64,000 bases of DNA from Bifidobacterium asteroides (GTDB lineage: Bacteria > Actinomycetota > Actinomycetes > Actinomycetales > Bifidobacteriaceae), in NCBI RefSeq assembly GCF_003202755.1, contig NZ_QGLK01000001.1, positions 434,001 to 498,000 of the forward strand, in the 5' to 3' direction. Shown one piece after another: positions 24,304 through 33,164 of this stretch. Made by a program: the position numbers and the translations under genes. The stretch's first letter is position 1, and each line of letters starts with the position of its first letter. The notes under the pieces were generated by a model. That model was given only the letters and a program-made list of their open reading frames with translations. It searched no databases and was not told the DNA's origin.

Positions 24304-25836
24304 TCACTGCTCTCCTGTGGGGACGGGGACCTTGGCCAGGGCTTCGGCCAGCGCCTGGTGTTCATCCATGTCCGCCAGCTTGCTCTGGGCTGTCAGGATC
24401 AGCCGGTGGGCCAGGATGGGATCGACCAGTTGTTTGACATCGTCAGGAATCACGTAGTCGCGGCCTTGGGCGCAGGCCCTGATTCTGGCGCAACGGACCA
24501 GGGCCAGTCCGCCTCTGATGGATGAGCCGACCCGGATGGCGGGGCTGTGCCGTGTGGCTTCGATGATGTGGATGACATACTCCATGATGGAGGGATCACA
24601 GAAGACCTTGGAGGCACAGGCGGCCATGGCCCCCACCTGGGCGGCGTCGACCACGGGTTCGACCAGGCCGGCCCGGTCGCGGATGTCGGCCTCTTCAAGG
24701 ATGCGCATGCTGGCATCGTGCCCCGGTACCCCTAGAGAGGTGCGGATTAGAAAGCGATCCATCTGCGCCTCGGGCAGGGCATAGGTGCCCAGCTGCTCGA
24801 TGGGATTCTGGGTGGCTATAACCATGAATGGCAGGGGGAGACGGTAGGTGCGGCCATCTACAGTTACCTGGCCTTCCTCCATGACCTCCAGCAGAGCCGA
24901 TTGGGTTTTGGGGGATGCTCTGTTAATTTCATCGGCCAGAACCAGGGATGCGAAGACTGGACCGGGGCGGAAGGAGAATCGTCCTTGGGACTGGTCATAG
25001 AAGGTCACGCCCAGAAGATCGGAGGGCAGCAGGTCGGGGGTGAACTGGATCCGCTTGCAGTCCACGGCGATGGAGGCAGCCAAAGCGCGTGACAGCTGGG
25101 TCTTGCCGGTGCCCGGATTGTCTTCCAGGAGCACATGGCCCCCTGCAATCAAGGCGGTAACACACAGGGCAATGGTTTCCTCCTTGCCCAGTACCGCCTG
25201 GCCGACGTTGTCGACGATGGAGCGGAAGAGGCTGGCGAAGGTAGATACATCCACGGCGGCCTGTCTGCTGCTTCCGGCCTGTTTTGATCGTCTCTGCTGC
25301 TTCGTCTCTGCTGCTTGGTCTCCTGATTCGACGGCAGAGTACTGGTCCTGCCCGGTCTTTTCCTCATCCCCAGGTTCGTTAGTCCCGACTTCGTAAGTGG
25401 TGGCCGAGGTCTGCTCCAGCCGGGGGTGACGGGACTCATTGGTGAGGTTGACGATGTCAGGCCTTGCAGTATCTGATGAGGACCGGGCGAACCGGTCACG
25501 GACCATCTGGCGGCCGGGGACGGTCCCGTCTTCCACCATGGTGCTGTCCGATGGGACGGATTCCGCCCCGGACTCCTGGTTTGTTCCTTGCCTGGCAGCC
25601 ACGGGGATGCGGCCGGGCAAGGTCCGGTCATCGCTCGCAGCCGAAGCGGATTCTTTCTGGCTCAGACCTGCCATGAGGGCCTGGCGCTGTCGCTTCAGTA
25701 CATCCAATCGGTCGGCAGGGGTCTGGCGGCCTTCGCTGTCCCCCTTATGCGCGGACTTGGGGTTGTTCCTTCTGGTCACGTCATCCGGGATGGTGCCGTC
25801 CTGCTGGAGGGGTTCCTGCGCGTTTCTTTCATCCAT
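24304..25836 (-). CDS. MoxR-family AAA+ ATPase with a long N-terminal extension (PFNA cluster)
   Basis: A 510-residue cytoplasmic ATPase thought to act as a maturation chaperone for VWA/DUF58 partners. The AAA+ core occupies about residues 195-510: Walker A is EDNPGTGKTQLSRA, Walker B is LVLADEINRASPKTQSALLE, sensor 1 is FMVIATQNPIEQLG, and the lid follows. The first ~195 residues are hydrophilic, low in complexity and rich in Gln, Ser, Asp, Arg and Thr, with no predicted fold; MoxR proteins normally start directly at the core (about 320-350 aa total). The start overlaps the end of the Ig/FN3 gene by 8 bases, with AAAAGGA upstream, so the extension is probably translated. Confidence 0.88.
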   Translation of the reverse strand: MDERNAQEPLQQDGTIPDDVTRRNNPKSAHKGDSEGRQTPADRLDVLKRQRQALMAGLSQKESASAASDDRTLPGRIPVAARQGTNQESGAESVPSDSTMVEDGTVPGRQMVRDRFARSSSDTARPDIVNLTNESRHPRLEQTSATTYEVGTNEPGDEEKTGQDQYSAVESGDQAAETKQQRRSKQAGSSRQAAVDVSTFASLFRSIVDNVGQAVLGKEETIALCVTALIAGGHVLLEDNPGTGKTQLSRALAASIAVDCKRIQFTPDLLPSDLLGVTFYDQSQGRFSFRPGPVFASLVLADEINRASPKTQSALLEVMEEGQVTVDGRTYRLPLPFMVIATQNPIEQLGTYALPEAQMDRFLIRTSLGVPGHDASMRILEEADIRDRAGLVEPVVDAAQVGAMAACASKVFCDPSIMEYVIHIIEATRHSPAIRVGSSIRGGLALVRCARIRACAQGRDYVIPDDVKQLVDPILAHRLILTAQSKLADMDEHQALAEALAKVPVPTGEQ

Positions 25837-28800
25837 GGTCGTTCATCCTTTTCTGCTGAGAGGACCCCTGACGAGCGAAAGTCTTATCGCGCGGCTTGTC
25901 AGCCTCTTTGGGCAGGGTCAAATTCTTGGTGACGGCGGGCGAATGACCTTCGGACCCTACCCCCTGGATGCGAGCGACCGCCCAGAAGTTCAGGGTGGTG
26001 CCCGGCTTGGCAGATTGGGCGGGAAGGGTGATGACTTCACTCACTTCCGGCTGATTGCAGGGCAGGGTCCAGGAGGCCTTGTCAGGATCAAGGCCATCGA
26101 TGCCCACCTGGATGTCTGCGCAAGGTCGACCGTGTTCGACCCCGGGGGCCAGGACCAGCTTGGCTCGACGGTCTCTCAGATACTCAATGGCTAGGAACGC
26201 GGGAGGATCCGGATGCGACCAGGTAGAGCCCGAGGCTGAGACCTCGGGGCCCGAGCCGGTCATATCAACTGGAGTCACGCTCACTGTGCAGATGCCTCCT
26301 GCTTCGTCATGGCCTACGTCGAAGACTGCCTTGGTGGAAGTGGGTGCGCGCCATCGTGGCGAACCGCAGCCGGAACCTTCGCCGTGGACCATATATCCCT
26401 GGATGGGTGAGCCGTGATTCTCCGGCGGGCGCCAGGTGACGGTCAAGGTTTCCTTGCTGCCGCCATCCACGATCAGTGCCTGCACGCCTCCGGGAAGCGC
26501 GTCCGGTCTGGCTGCGTCCGGCGAGGAGGCGGGGGACCATCCTACCTGGTTGTGGGCTTGGACGGTGAAGGAATAGTCATGACCGTTGGCGAGCCCGTCG
26601 ATTCGGCAGGTGACAGCAGTGCCGCAGGAGTGTTGCCCCGAGCCTGCCGATGAGGTGTAAGAGACCCGGTACTCGTCCACCGGGCTGCCGTTGGCTGCGC
26701 CTGGCTCCCAGGCCAGGAGAACTGTTCCGTCGCCTGCTTGGGCGGCGCCCGACAGCATTCTGGGGGCCTGCGGGCGGTCGATGATACCCACGGTGATGGT
26801 GGCGCTGACCCGGCGTCCCGGATCCTGGCTGCCATCCTCTACCGTGGCCATAATGGTGTTGGTGGAGGCGCCGATGTCGCGATCGGCTTTGATGGTGATC
26901 TTTCCGTCGCCCAGGTTGGTGGCTGTCAGATGTGAGGTGTCATCGCTGACCAGACCGACCAGGCGCAGCGGAGTTTCGGGGAAGGGGTTGAGGGCACCGT
27001 CGAACAGGTTCAGCTCCAGGCTCTGTCCAGCCTTGAGCCCCACCTGGCGCGAGGGGACCGAAGCCAGAGGTCGGGTGGTGGCGATGATGCGGAAGGCCAG
27101 GACCGTATGCACATCGCCGGATCGACTGGTGATGGCCACCGGCAGGCTGGCCTTGGTGCTCGGTGTTGCGGTCTTGTCGGCGGCCACTTTCAGCTGGCCC
27201 CGAGGACTCAGCTTGGCATGAATCGGCCCCTGAGGGTCCCCAGAGGAGAAGGTGCTGTCGGCCGGATCGCTTCCCTGGGGCCAGCGGGTCATGGCGGGTA
27301 GGGAGATGGCCTGCGCCGGTTCCCCGGCCACCAGATCGATGACCGGTGCCGTAAGGATCGGCGGTGATGCTTTGCCGCCTACCACAGTGATGGGCAGGGT
27401 GAGCACCGACTCGTTGACGATGCCCCGGCCGCTTGGATCCCCGTCACGGACGGCAAAGGTCAGTGAGGCAGGACCGGCATAATCCTTGGCTGCGGTGAAC
27501 CTCAGGGTGTGTTCGTCCACATAGGGATCGGATCCGTCGGACTTGGTGGCCGAGACGGACTGCCGCGAGGCGATCTGCGCGGTCTTGCCTGCACCCACTC
27601 TGACCTGGTCGGCGATGTCGATGGTGATGCTCTGCCCAGCCTGCACTTTGAGGGCCGGAGCCCGGGGTCTTAGCACCGGTGGGAACACCCCATAGGCGGG
27701 GACCTTCACAAAGGCCATAGAAGTGATCTTGTACCGGGTGTTGGTCACGGTGTAGGGCACGGCTCTGGCCTGGTCGGTCAGGTCGATGACCAACTTGGTG
27801 GAGCCGGCTTCGCCTACGATCCTGGCATGGGCACGGGCGCTGGGATGTATCCCAAGGTGCAGGTCATCGAGGGTGCCGGATGGATTGCTAATGGAGTCGG
27901 CCAAATTGACTTCCACGTTGCGCTTGTCCACCGTGTCTTCTGGAGCCACCTGGTAATCCTGCGCTATGGGCGGCTGTATAGGCGCTTGGGGATCCGAGAC
28001 CACGGTCAGGGTGGCCTGGTCACTCAGTCCTGCCCGGTTGTGTGTCCGGTAGACCAGATAGGAGGTGCCTGGCTGCGAAGGGGCAGTCAGCTGGATCATG
28101 CCGTTCTCTACGCTGGCCCGGTCCAAGCCCTGGAGCTCCAGGTGGGGGTCCAGGCTCAGGGGATCGTCATCCCCAGCGATGTCGTTGAGCAGGACCGGCA
28201 CATCGGCAACGGTTCCAGGCCGTAGCCTGACCCTGTCGTCCCGGGCGAAGACCCCGGTCACCGACGGGTCGGTGAAGACGCCGATGCGGACGCGCGCCTG
28301 GGCGCGCTGCCCAACCCAGTCTTCCACAGCGTAGGTGAACTCGTCGGTGCCGTGCGAATCAGGATAGGCCTCGTAGATCAGGTAGTCGGCTCCGGCTTTG
28401 ACAATCCTGCCCAGCTTCGGCGCCTGGTTGCCCAAGCCTGACAAGGTGTCGCAGTCTCCATCGGGGTCGATGCCGGTCAGCGGGACGGGAATGCGCACCT
28501 TGGTCCCGGCAGCCACCTGGGCCCGTAGATCCTTGGGGGTGGGTGCGGGCTTGCTGGCGGGGTCGGAGGCATGGACCCTGAAGGTAATGGTGCCAGAGGC
28601 CGTATTGCCCAGATCGTCCCTGACCGTATAGGTTGCCGGGAAGTCCCCGGTGCGCTCGCTGGCCTGATACCTGACCGTATCCCCGGACACGAAGGCCAGG
28701 CCCGTAAAAGTCTGCTGATCCGTAGTCAGCTGCTGGTCCAGGGTGACTCTGGTCCCGTCAGCGTGGGCGACCTTGTCCATGACTGAAACCGTGACCAGGC

Positions 28801-31267
28801 CCGATGAACGGACCCCAACCGTCAGATTCGGAGCCTTGGGTGCCGAGGCTGCCCTGCTCAAGGAGGGGGGCTGAAGGACGATGGTCCCCTTAGCGCTGCC
28901 TTCGGCGTTGGTGACCGTATAGGCAATACTCAGCGGACGTGTGGGGATTTTCCTGGCGGATAGATAGACCCGTCGGTGGTCCACGATGCCGACCTTGATG
29001 CCGGAGTTCGGATCCACGCGTACATCTGTCAGGGCCAGCACGCCGCCCATGGGATCCAGGTCGTTGTCCAGCGGATCGACGATTGCGGTCTGGTCGGCCC
29101 CCAGCAGGGCCACGTCGTTGACGGGTACCGGCGGTGCGGATCGGCCATGATTGTGTTCCACCTCCAGCCTGACCAGACCTTGGGTCTCCTGGTCACCCTG
29201 GGCCACCCGGTAGGGCACATAATAGGTGCCCGGGTTAGTTGCAGTGGCGTTGAAGGAAAAGCTCTCAGCGTTGACCTCCACCCGGATTCCATCGGGCTTG
29301 TCGACCTGGATCAGGCGGAGGGGCTGAGCGGCATTGGCATGTACACTCCTGCTGAGGTCAACGGTGACCTCTCGGCCGGGAGTGGCCTGGCGAATGACCG
29401 GATCGACCAGTGGGGCCAGGGTGTTGACGGGCCTGACGGTGAAGTATATGAGTCCTTGACCGCTCATGACTCCGTCCGAGACAGTGACTTTGACCGCCAC
29501 TCGTCCGGAGGTGGCTGACCCAGCACTCATGGTCAGCTGTCCGTCAGCCCTGGTGGACAGGGATATCCGATCGGAGTTGACCGATTGAGCGCCGACCAGG
29601 GTCAGCGGGTCCCCGTCGGGATCCTCGAAGCCGGCCAGGGCGTTGACGGTGGTTGTGGCGCCCCACTCCACCTCGTACTCGGGCGGGGTATCGTTCTGGA
29701 CCGGCGCCTGGTCGCCTCGGTCCATCTTGGCCGTGGCGATGTTGAGGTCGATGCCAGCCGAGGAGACCTGGCCGCGTCCGTCGGTGATCGAGTAATTGAT
29801 TCGGGTCCGGCCGGCAGGTGCGTCGCTGGCATCCACCTGCAGGTAGCGGCCGTTCATGACCGGAGTCAGACGCAGATTCCCCTGCGAGCTGCGCGCATCC
29901 TCGATTCGCAGAACCGAGCAGTCAGTCTGGCGATCGTTGCGCAAGGGATCCAGCAGGGCCCTGGATCCAGTCCGAATGCCCAAACTGTCGTCCTCGGCCT
30001 GGATGGGTTGTGATTCTGATCGACAGGTGGCCGCGAATCGCTGGCGGTTGTCGGCCGAGTCCTGACGCTGATCGCTGCTGTCCGTGTGTTTGACCTCCAT
30101 GGTCTGCCACTGTGGCCGGATCACCTTGGTAGATGATTTGGGATTCCAGACATCGCCAGTCAGCACGTCGTTGAGGATGACCCTCCGGTGGTTGGCCCGG
30201 AAGACCAGGTCCGAGGTGGGGCTGATGGCCTCCAGGGTGGTGGGACTCGGCTGCGGTTGGACCTTGGGCGCGGCTGACCCTGTTGCGCATAGTCGCAGGA
30301 AATTCCGCCCTGAGGAGGCCCAAGCCGTCCAAAGGCATCCACCCGAGGAGACCGGCTGGGCTGGTTGGCCGCTGCCGCCGGTACGTACGGTCTCGATCTG
30401 ATTGCGTGGGTGATCCAGTTGAACCAGGTGGACGCTTTCCTGATCGGTCAGGCCTACCCAAGGTCCCTGGCGGCCCATATCCACTGGAGTGGACTGAAGC
30501 TGCAGGTCTCCCCGGTGCGGTATCCGGGTGGTTCCCTGGGGCCAGTAAAGCCGATTGCCCGCCAGAAGGACGGGTCTTCCGCCAATGACGCTGAATGCAG
30601 TGGCCCGGACGGGAGCGTGGTCCGTCAGGGAGTCCAGTTCACGGTGGGCCCGGGAGTCCGGTCCGTCGATCCTTAGCACAACCCCGTCCGAGGGCCGGTA
30701 GGCGTAAACAGCTCCGGAGGCATCCACGGTGACGGCGGCCCCAGAGCCCAGGGTCAGCACAGGGTCTCGGCGCTGCGGATCCAAATCCCCAGGCGAAGTG
30801 GCCTGACCCACCCAGACCTTGCCGGTCCGAGCCTGGAAGAGGACCAGTGTGGGCCCGTTGATCATCCGCTGGACCTTGGCATCCGACCGGGTAGTGTCCC
30901 CCAGGGTGGCGGTGGAGGCCGCTATGGGAGCCATGCCTCCCTCATGGCCTAGGATGACCGCGTATCCGCTCTGGGCTAGGTCGAAGTGGTCGGTGCCCGT
31001 CGACAGGGCCACGTCTGCTTCTCCTATGTCGGGCTTGAACCTGGCGACCTTGCGCTCGTTCTGGGATGTGATCCAGATGCTGCCGTCGTCCACCTGAACG
31101 GCACGGCGGTCCACCCCATGCATGAACAAGGCGCCCAGGATGAGCAGGACCAGCGCCGTCAGCGTGACGGCCAGGATGGCGGCAGGGCTCTTGGCGCGGA
31201 CGGCCAGAGCATGCCGCAGATGCAGCCCGGCCCGGCGCATCCGCAGGAATCGTCCCTGCAAGTCCAT
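25829..31267 (-). CDS. giant membrane-anchored Ig-like/FN3 repeat protein (PFNA cluster)
   Basis: About 1812 residues. A short basic cytoplasmic end and one membrane segment (about 28-52) place the rest outside. The first ~380 outside residues look like beta-propeller strands (DDGSIWITSQNERKVARF). About ten Ig/cadherin-like repeats follow, several with DPDGDPLTL-type or DxDGDCDTL calcium-site-like motifs, for example near 535 and 935. The C-terminal quarter has at least two fibronectin type III domains (PQAPRMLSGA ... and ALPGGVQAL ...). The start at 31267 is preferred because AAAGGAA and AGGGGA lie just upstream; a GTG at 31300 is possible. In bifidobacteria the FN3 protein of this cluster has been reported to bind host cytokine in vitro; whether this one does is unknown. 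Confidence 0.85.
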   Translation of the reverse strand: MDLQGRFLRMRRAGLHLRHALAVRAKSPAAILAVTLTALVLLILGALFMHGVDRRAVQVDDGSIWITSQNERKVARFKPDIGEADVALSTGTDHFDLAQSGYAVILGHEGGMAPIAASTATLGDTTRSDAKVQRMINGPTLVLFQARTGKVWVGQATSPGDLDPQRRDPVLTLGSGAAVTVDASGAVYAYRPSDGVVLRIDGPDSRAHRELDSLTDHAPVRATAFSVIGGRPVLLAGNRLYWPQGTTRIPHRGDLQLQSTPVDMGRQGPWVGLTDQESVHLVQLDHPRNQIETVRTGGSGQPAQPVSSGGCLWTAWASSGRNFLRLCATGSAAPKVQPQPSPTTLEAISPTSDLVFRANHRRVILNDVLTGDVWNPKSSTKVIRPQWQTMEVKHTDSSDQRQDSADNRQRFAATCRSESQPIQAEDDSLGIRTGSRALLDPLRNDRQTDCSVLRIEDARSSQGNLRLTPVMNGRYLQVDASDAPAGRTRINYSITDGRGQVSSAGIDLNIATAKMDRGDQAPVQNDTPPEYEVEWGATTTVNALAGFEDPDGDPLTLVGAQSVNSDRISLSTRADGQLTMSAGSATSGRVAVKVTVSDGVMSGQGLIYFTVRPVNTLAPLVDPVIRQATPGREVTVDLSRSVHANAAQPLRLIQVDKPDGIRVEVNAESFSFNATATNPGTYYVPYRVAQGDQETQGLVRLEVEHNHGRSAPPVPVNDVALLGADQTAIVDPLDNDLDPMGGVLALTDVRVDPNSGIKVGIVDHRRVYLSARKIPTRPLSIAYTVTNAEGSAKGTIVLQPPSLSRAASAPKAPNLTVGVRSSGLVTVSVMDKVAHADGTRVTLDQQLTTDQQTFTGLAFVSGDTVRYQASERTGDFPATYTVRDDLGNTASGTITFRVHASDPASKPAPTPKDLRAQVAAGTKVRIPVPLTGIDPDGDCDTLSGLGNQAPKLGRIVKAGADYLIYEAYPDSHGTDEFTYAVEDWVGQRAQARVRIGVFTDPSVTGVFARDDRVRLRPGTVADVPVLLNDIAGDDDPLSLDPHLELQGLDRASVENGMIQLTAPSQPGTSYLVYRTHNRAGLSDQATLTVVSDPQAPIQPPIAQDYQVAPEDTVDKRNVEVNLADSISNPSGTLDDLHLGIHPSARAHARIVGEAGSTKLVIDLTDQARAVPYTVTNTRYKITSMAFVKVPAYGVFPPVLRPRAPALKVQAGQSITIDIADQVRVGAGKTAQIASRQSVSATKSDGSDPYVDEHTLRFTAAKDYAGPASLTFAVRDGDPSGRGIVNESVLTLPITVVGGKASPPILTAPVIDLVAGEPAQAISLPAMTRWPQGSDPADSTFSSGDPQGPIHAKLSPRGQLKVAADKTATPSTKASLPVAITSRSGDVHTVLAFRIIATTRPLASVPSRQVGLKAGQSLELNLFDGALNPFPETPLRLVGLVSDDTSHLTATNLGDGKITIKADRDIGASTNTIMATVEDGSQDPGRRVSATITVGIIDRPQAPRMLSGAAQAGDGTVLLAWEPGAANGSPVDEYRVSYTSSAGSGQHSCGTAVTCRIDGLANGHDYSFTVQAHNQVGWSPASSPDAARPDALPGGVQALIVDGGSKETLTVTWRPPENHGSPIQGYMVHGEGSGCGSPRWRAPTSTKAVFDVGHDEAGGICTVSVTPVDMTGSGPEVSASGSTWSHPDPPAFLAIEYLRDRRAKLVLAPGVEHGRPCADIQVGIDGLDPDKASWTLPCNQPEVSEVITLPAQSAKPGTTLNFWAVARIQGVGSEGHSPAVTKNLTLPKEADKPRDKTFARQGSSQQKRMNDHG

Positions 31268-31452
31268 AATCCCCTGGGTTCCTTTCCTGTCCTGCTGCAC
31301 AGGCCAGGATGCCTGACCTATGTTTTTGCCCTTTAACTTGTCCCGGACCGCCGTTATTGCTTTCTCTGACGACTGATTTTAACCGGTTTGCAGGGTCTTG
31401 GCGGTCTGTGAAAGTCGGGGTGGTCAAGTGTGCAAATTCATCCACAGGGGGT
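31268..31452 (-). other. spacer between the kinase and Ig/FN3 genes
   Basis: A 185-base gap inside an otherwise tightly packed cluster. On the minus strand it contains TAAAAT (31376-31381), a good -10 hexamer, but no -35 at the right distance. A separate start of transcription for the four downstream genes is possible but unproven. I see no gene here. Confidence 0.3.
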
Positions 31453-33021
31453 TCACTGAACAGCACAGATGATGGTCGGTTCCTGGGACATGCTCCGATC
31501 GGCTCGAACCAGGGCGACGCTGATGCAGGTCTGGCTCCCCTGTGGGTTGTCGATGCGGGCGGTCGGCTGTCGGGTTTGCACGCTGCGTCCACGCTCTCCG
31601 GTGCCATCCTGGTTCAGGGGATGCCAAACATAGCTGTCTGCCGGTTTGGGGTCGGGATTGGTCCAAGTGAACACGGCCGTTGTGCCCTGATAGCGGCCCT
31701 GACCCTGGGTGGGCGAGGGGACCGGTCCCTCCTGTAGATTCTGTGGGTCGCTCAAATCCGTCGGGTCCGGGGACTGTACCTGTGGGGATTGGGTCTGGGA
31801 GGAACCTGTAGTTTGCTGTGAATCTCGTCTGAAACCGTTCGGCAGGCCGACAACCAAGGCCCAGACCAGGACTAGGGCTAGGACGGCAGCAAGCATCAGT
31901 GTCATCAGGATTACACGGCGGCGGCCGCCGAAAAACCGCTTGGCCTGGCTGCTTTCATGGTTAGCGGACGCCTCCCTGCCTGGGCGCAGACGCGGTTGGG
32001 AACCGGCCTCTGCCTCGGTCCAAGAGTGGCCGGAGTCCCCGGTTTCTGTTCGATTTTCTCTTCGGCCTGCAATGGCTCCGGTCTGGGCGTGCGAGCGTGC
32101 ATCCGTCGTGGGATAGGGGTCGATTCCCTCGCCGATGAAGGGTGTCGCATGGCCGTAGAGCTGCTGCTGGACCTCCTGAAGGGCACGACCGAATTCCAGT
32201 GCTGAGTAGTAGCGATCGTCCCGGTCATGGGCCATGGCCTTCTCCAGGACGGCGGCCAGCATCGGGGAGGCCTCGCCCATATGCAGAACCGGGGTTTCCG
32301 CTGTAAGGATCAGCTGCGTCAGGTGATTCTCATCCCGGGCCCGGTAGGCGTACTCGTAGGGGGAGCGGCCGGCCAGCATGCCGAAGAGCGAGGCACCCAG
32401 GGAGTAGATGTCGCTGGCCTCGGATCCTCCCGAGCGGCTTGCCAGAACCTCTGGGGCCGCCCAGGGTACGGAAAGTCCGCCGGCCCGTTCGCTTCCATAG
32501 ATGCCTGAGGAGATGCCGAAGTCGGCCAGGACGGGCAGGCCCTGGTCGGTGATCAGGAAGTTGCTGGGTTTGACGTCCCGGTGCAGGATTCCCCGTTCAT
32601 GAGCGCAGCAGAGGGCCGAGGCCATGCGTACTCCCAGGTCCAGCACGCCTTCCTGGTCCATGCCCCCCTTGAGCATGATGGTCTTGCAGCTGCCGCCCGG
32701 AGCGTATTCGAGCACCAGGCAATCCCGTCCGTCATCGCTGATCAAGGCCTGGTGGATGCTCAGTATGCAGGGGTGGGTGGAGAGCTTGGCCAGTGCCTTG
32801 GCTTCCCGCAGAAAGAGCAGATGGGTCTGCTGGTCCACGCTGCCTTGGAGGGCTACCTTGACTGCCACAGGTCGGTTGAGCCCCTCCTGCTCATACAAGT
32901 AGACGGCAGCGGTGCCTCCAAGATCCAGGGGGCGAAGGGGCCGCAATCCGGGCAGCGCCGGAGCCTGGTCCATGGCTGGAGCCGCACCCGGGCGCTGGGT
33001 CTGGGAACCATTCTGCTGCAA
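31453..33021 (-). CDS. membrane Ser/Thr protein kinase (PFNA cluster, Pkb2-like)
   Basis: A 522-residue Hanks-type kinase. The cytoplasmic kinase domain (about 25-300) has the ATP Lys55 in VAVKVAL, the catalytic loop H147-R-D149 (HRDVKPSNFLI), DFG at 168-170 and APEV. A charged linker follows, then one membrane segment (about 370-395) and a ~125-residue outside domain that includes an FN3-like strand pattern (AVFTWTNPDPKPADSYVW). The start is TTG at 33021; a perfect AGGAGGTGA lies 9 bases upstream. It is the first gene of the five-gene cluster and diverges from adnA. The sensor ligand and substrates are unknown; the MoxR N-terminal tail, rich in Ser/Thr, is a plausible substrate (inference). 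Confidence 0.9.
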   Translation of the reverse strand: MQQNGSQTQRPGAAPAMDQAPALPGLRPLRPLDLGGTAAVYLYEQEGLNRPVAVKVALQGSVDQQTHLLFLREAKALAKLSTHPCILSIHQALISDDGRDCLVLEYAPGGSCKTIMLKGGMDQEGVLDLGVRMASALCCAHERGILHRDVKPSNFLITDQGLPVLADFGISSGIYGSERAGGLSVPWAAPEVLASRSGGSEASDIYSLGASLFGMLAGRSPYEYAYRARDENHLTQLILTAETPVLHMGEASPMLAAVLEKAMAHDRDDRYYSALEFGRALQEVQQQLYGHATPFIGEGIDPYPTTDARSHAQTGAIAGRRENRTETGDSGHSWTEAEAGSQPRLRPGREASANHESSQAKRFFGGRRRVILMTLMLAAVLALVLVWALVVGLPNGFRRDSQQTTGSSQTQSPQVQSPDPTDLSDPQNLQEGPVPSPTQGQGRYQGTTAVFTWTNPDPKPADSYVWHPLNQDGTGERGRSVQTRQPTARIDNPQGSQTCISVALVRADRSMSQEPTIICAVQ

Positions 33022-33164
33022 GGGCCATCACCTCCTAGGACTGCTATCCACGATAACAGCACGCCGTTCCTGATCAGGCTTCCTTTGAGCCTCCTGCAGG
33101 CGGTCCCGGACCAGCGGGTTCCAGGGCCTGCAGATGGACCATGCCGGACCCTATTCTTGTAGCT

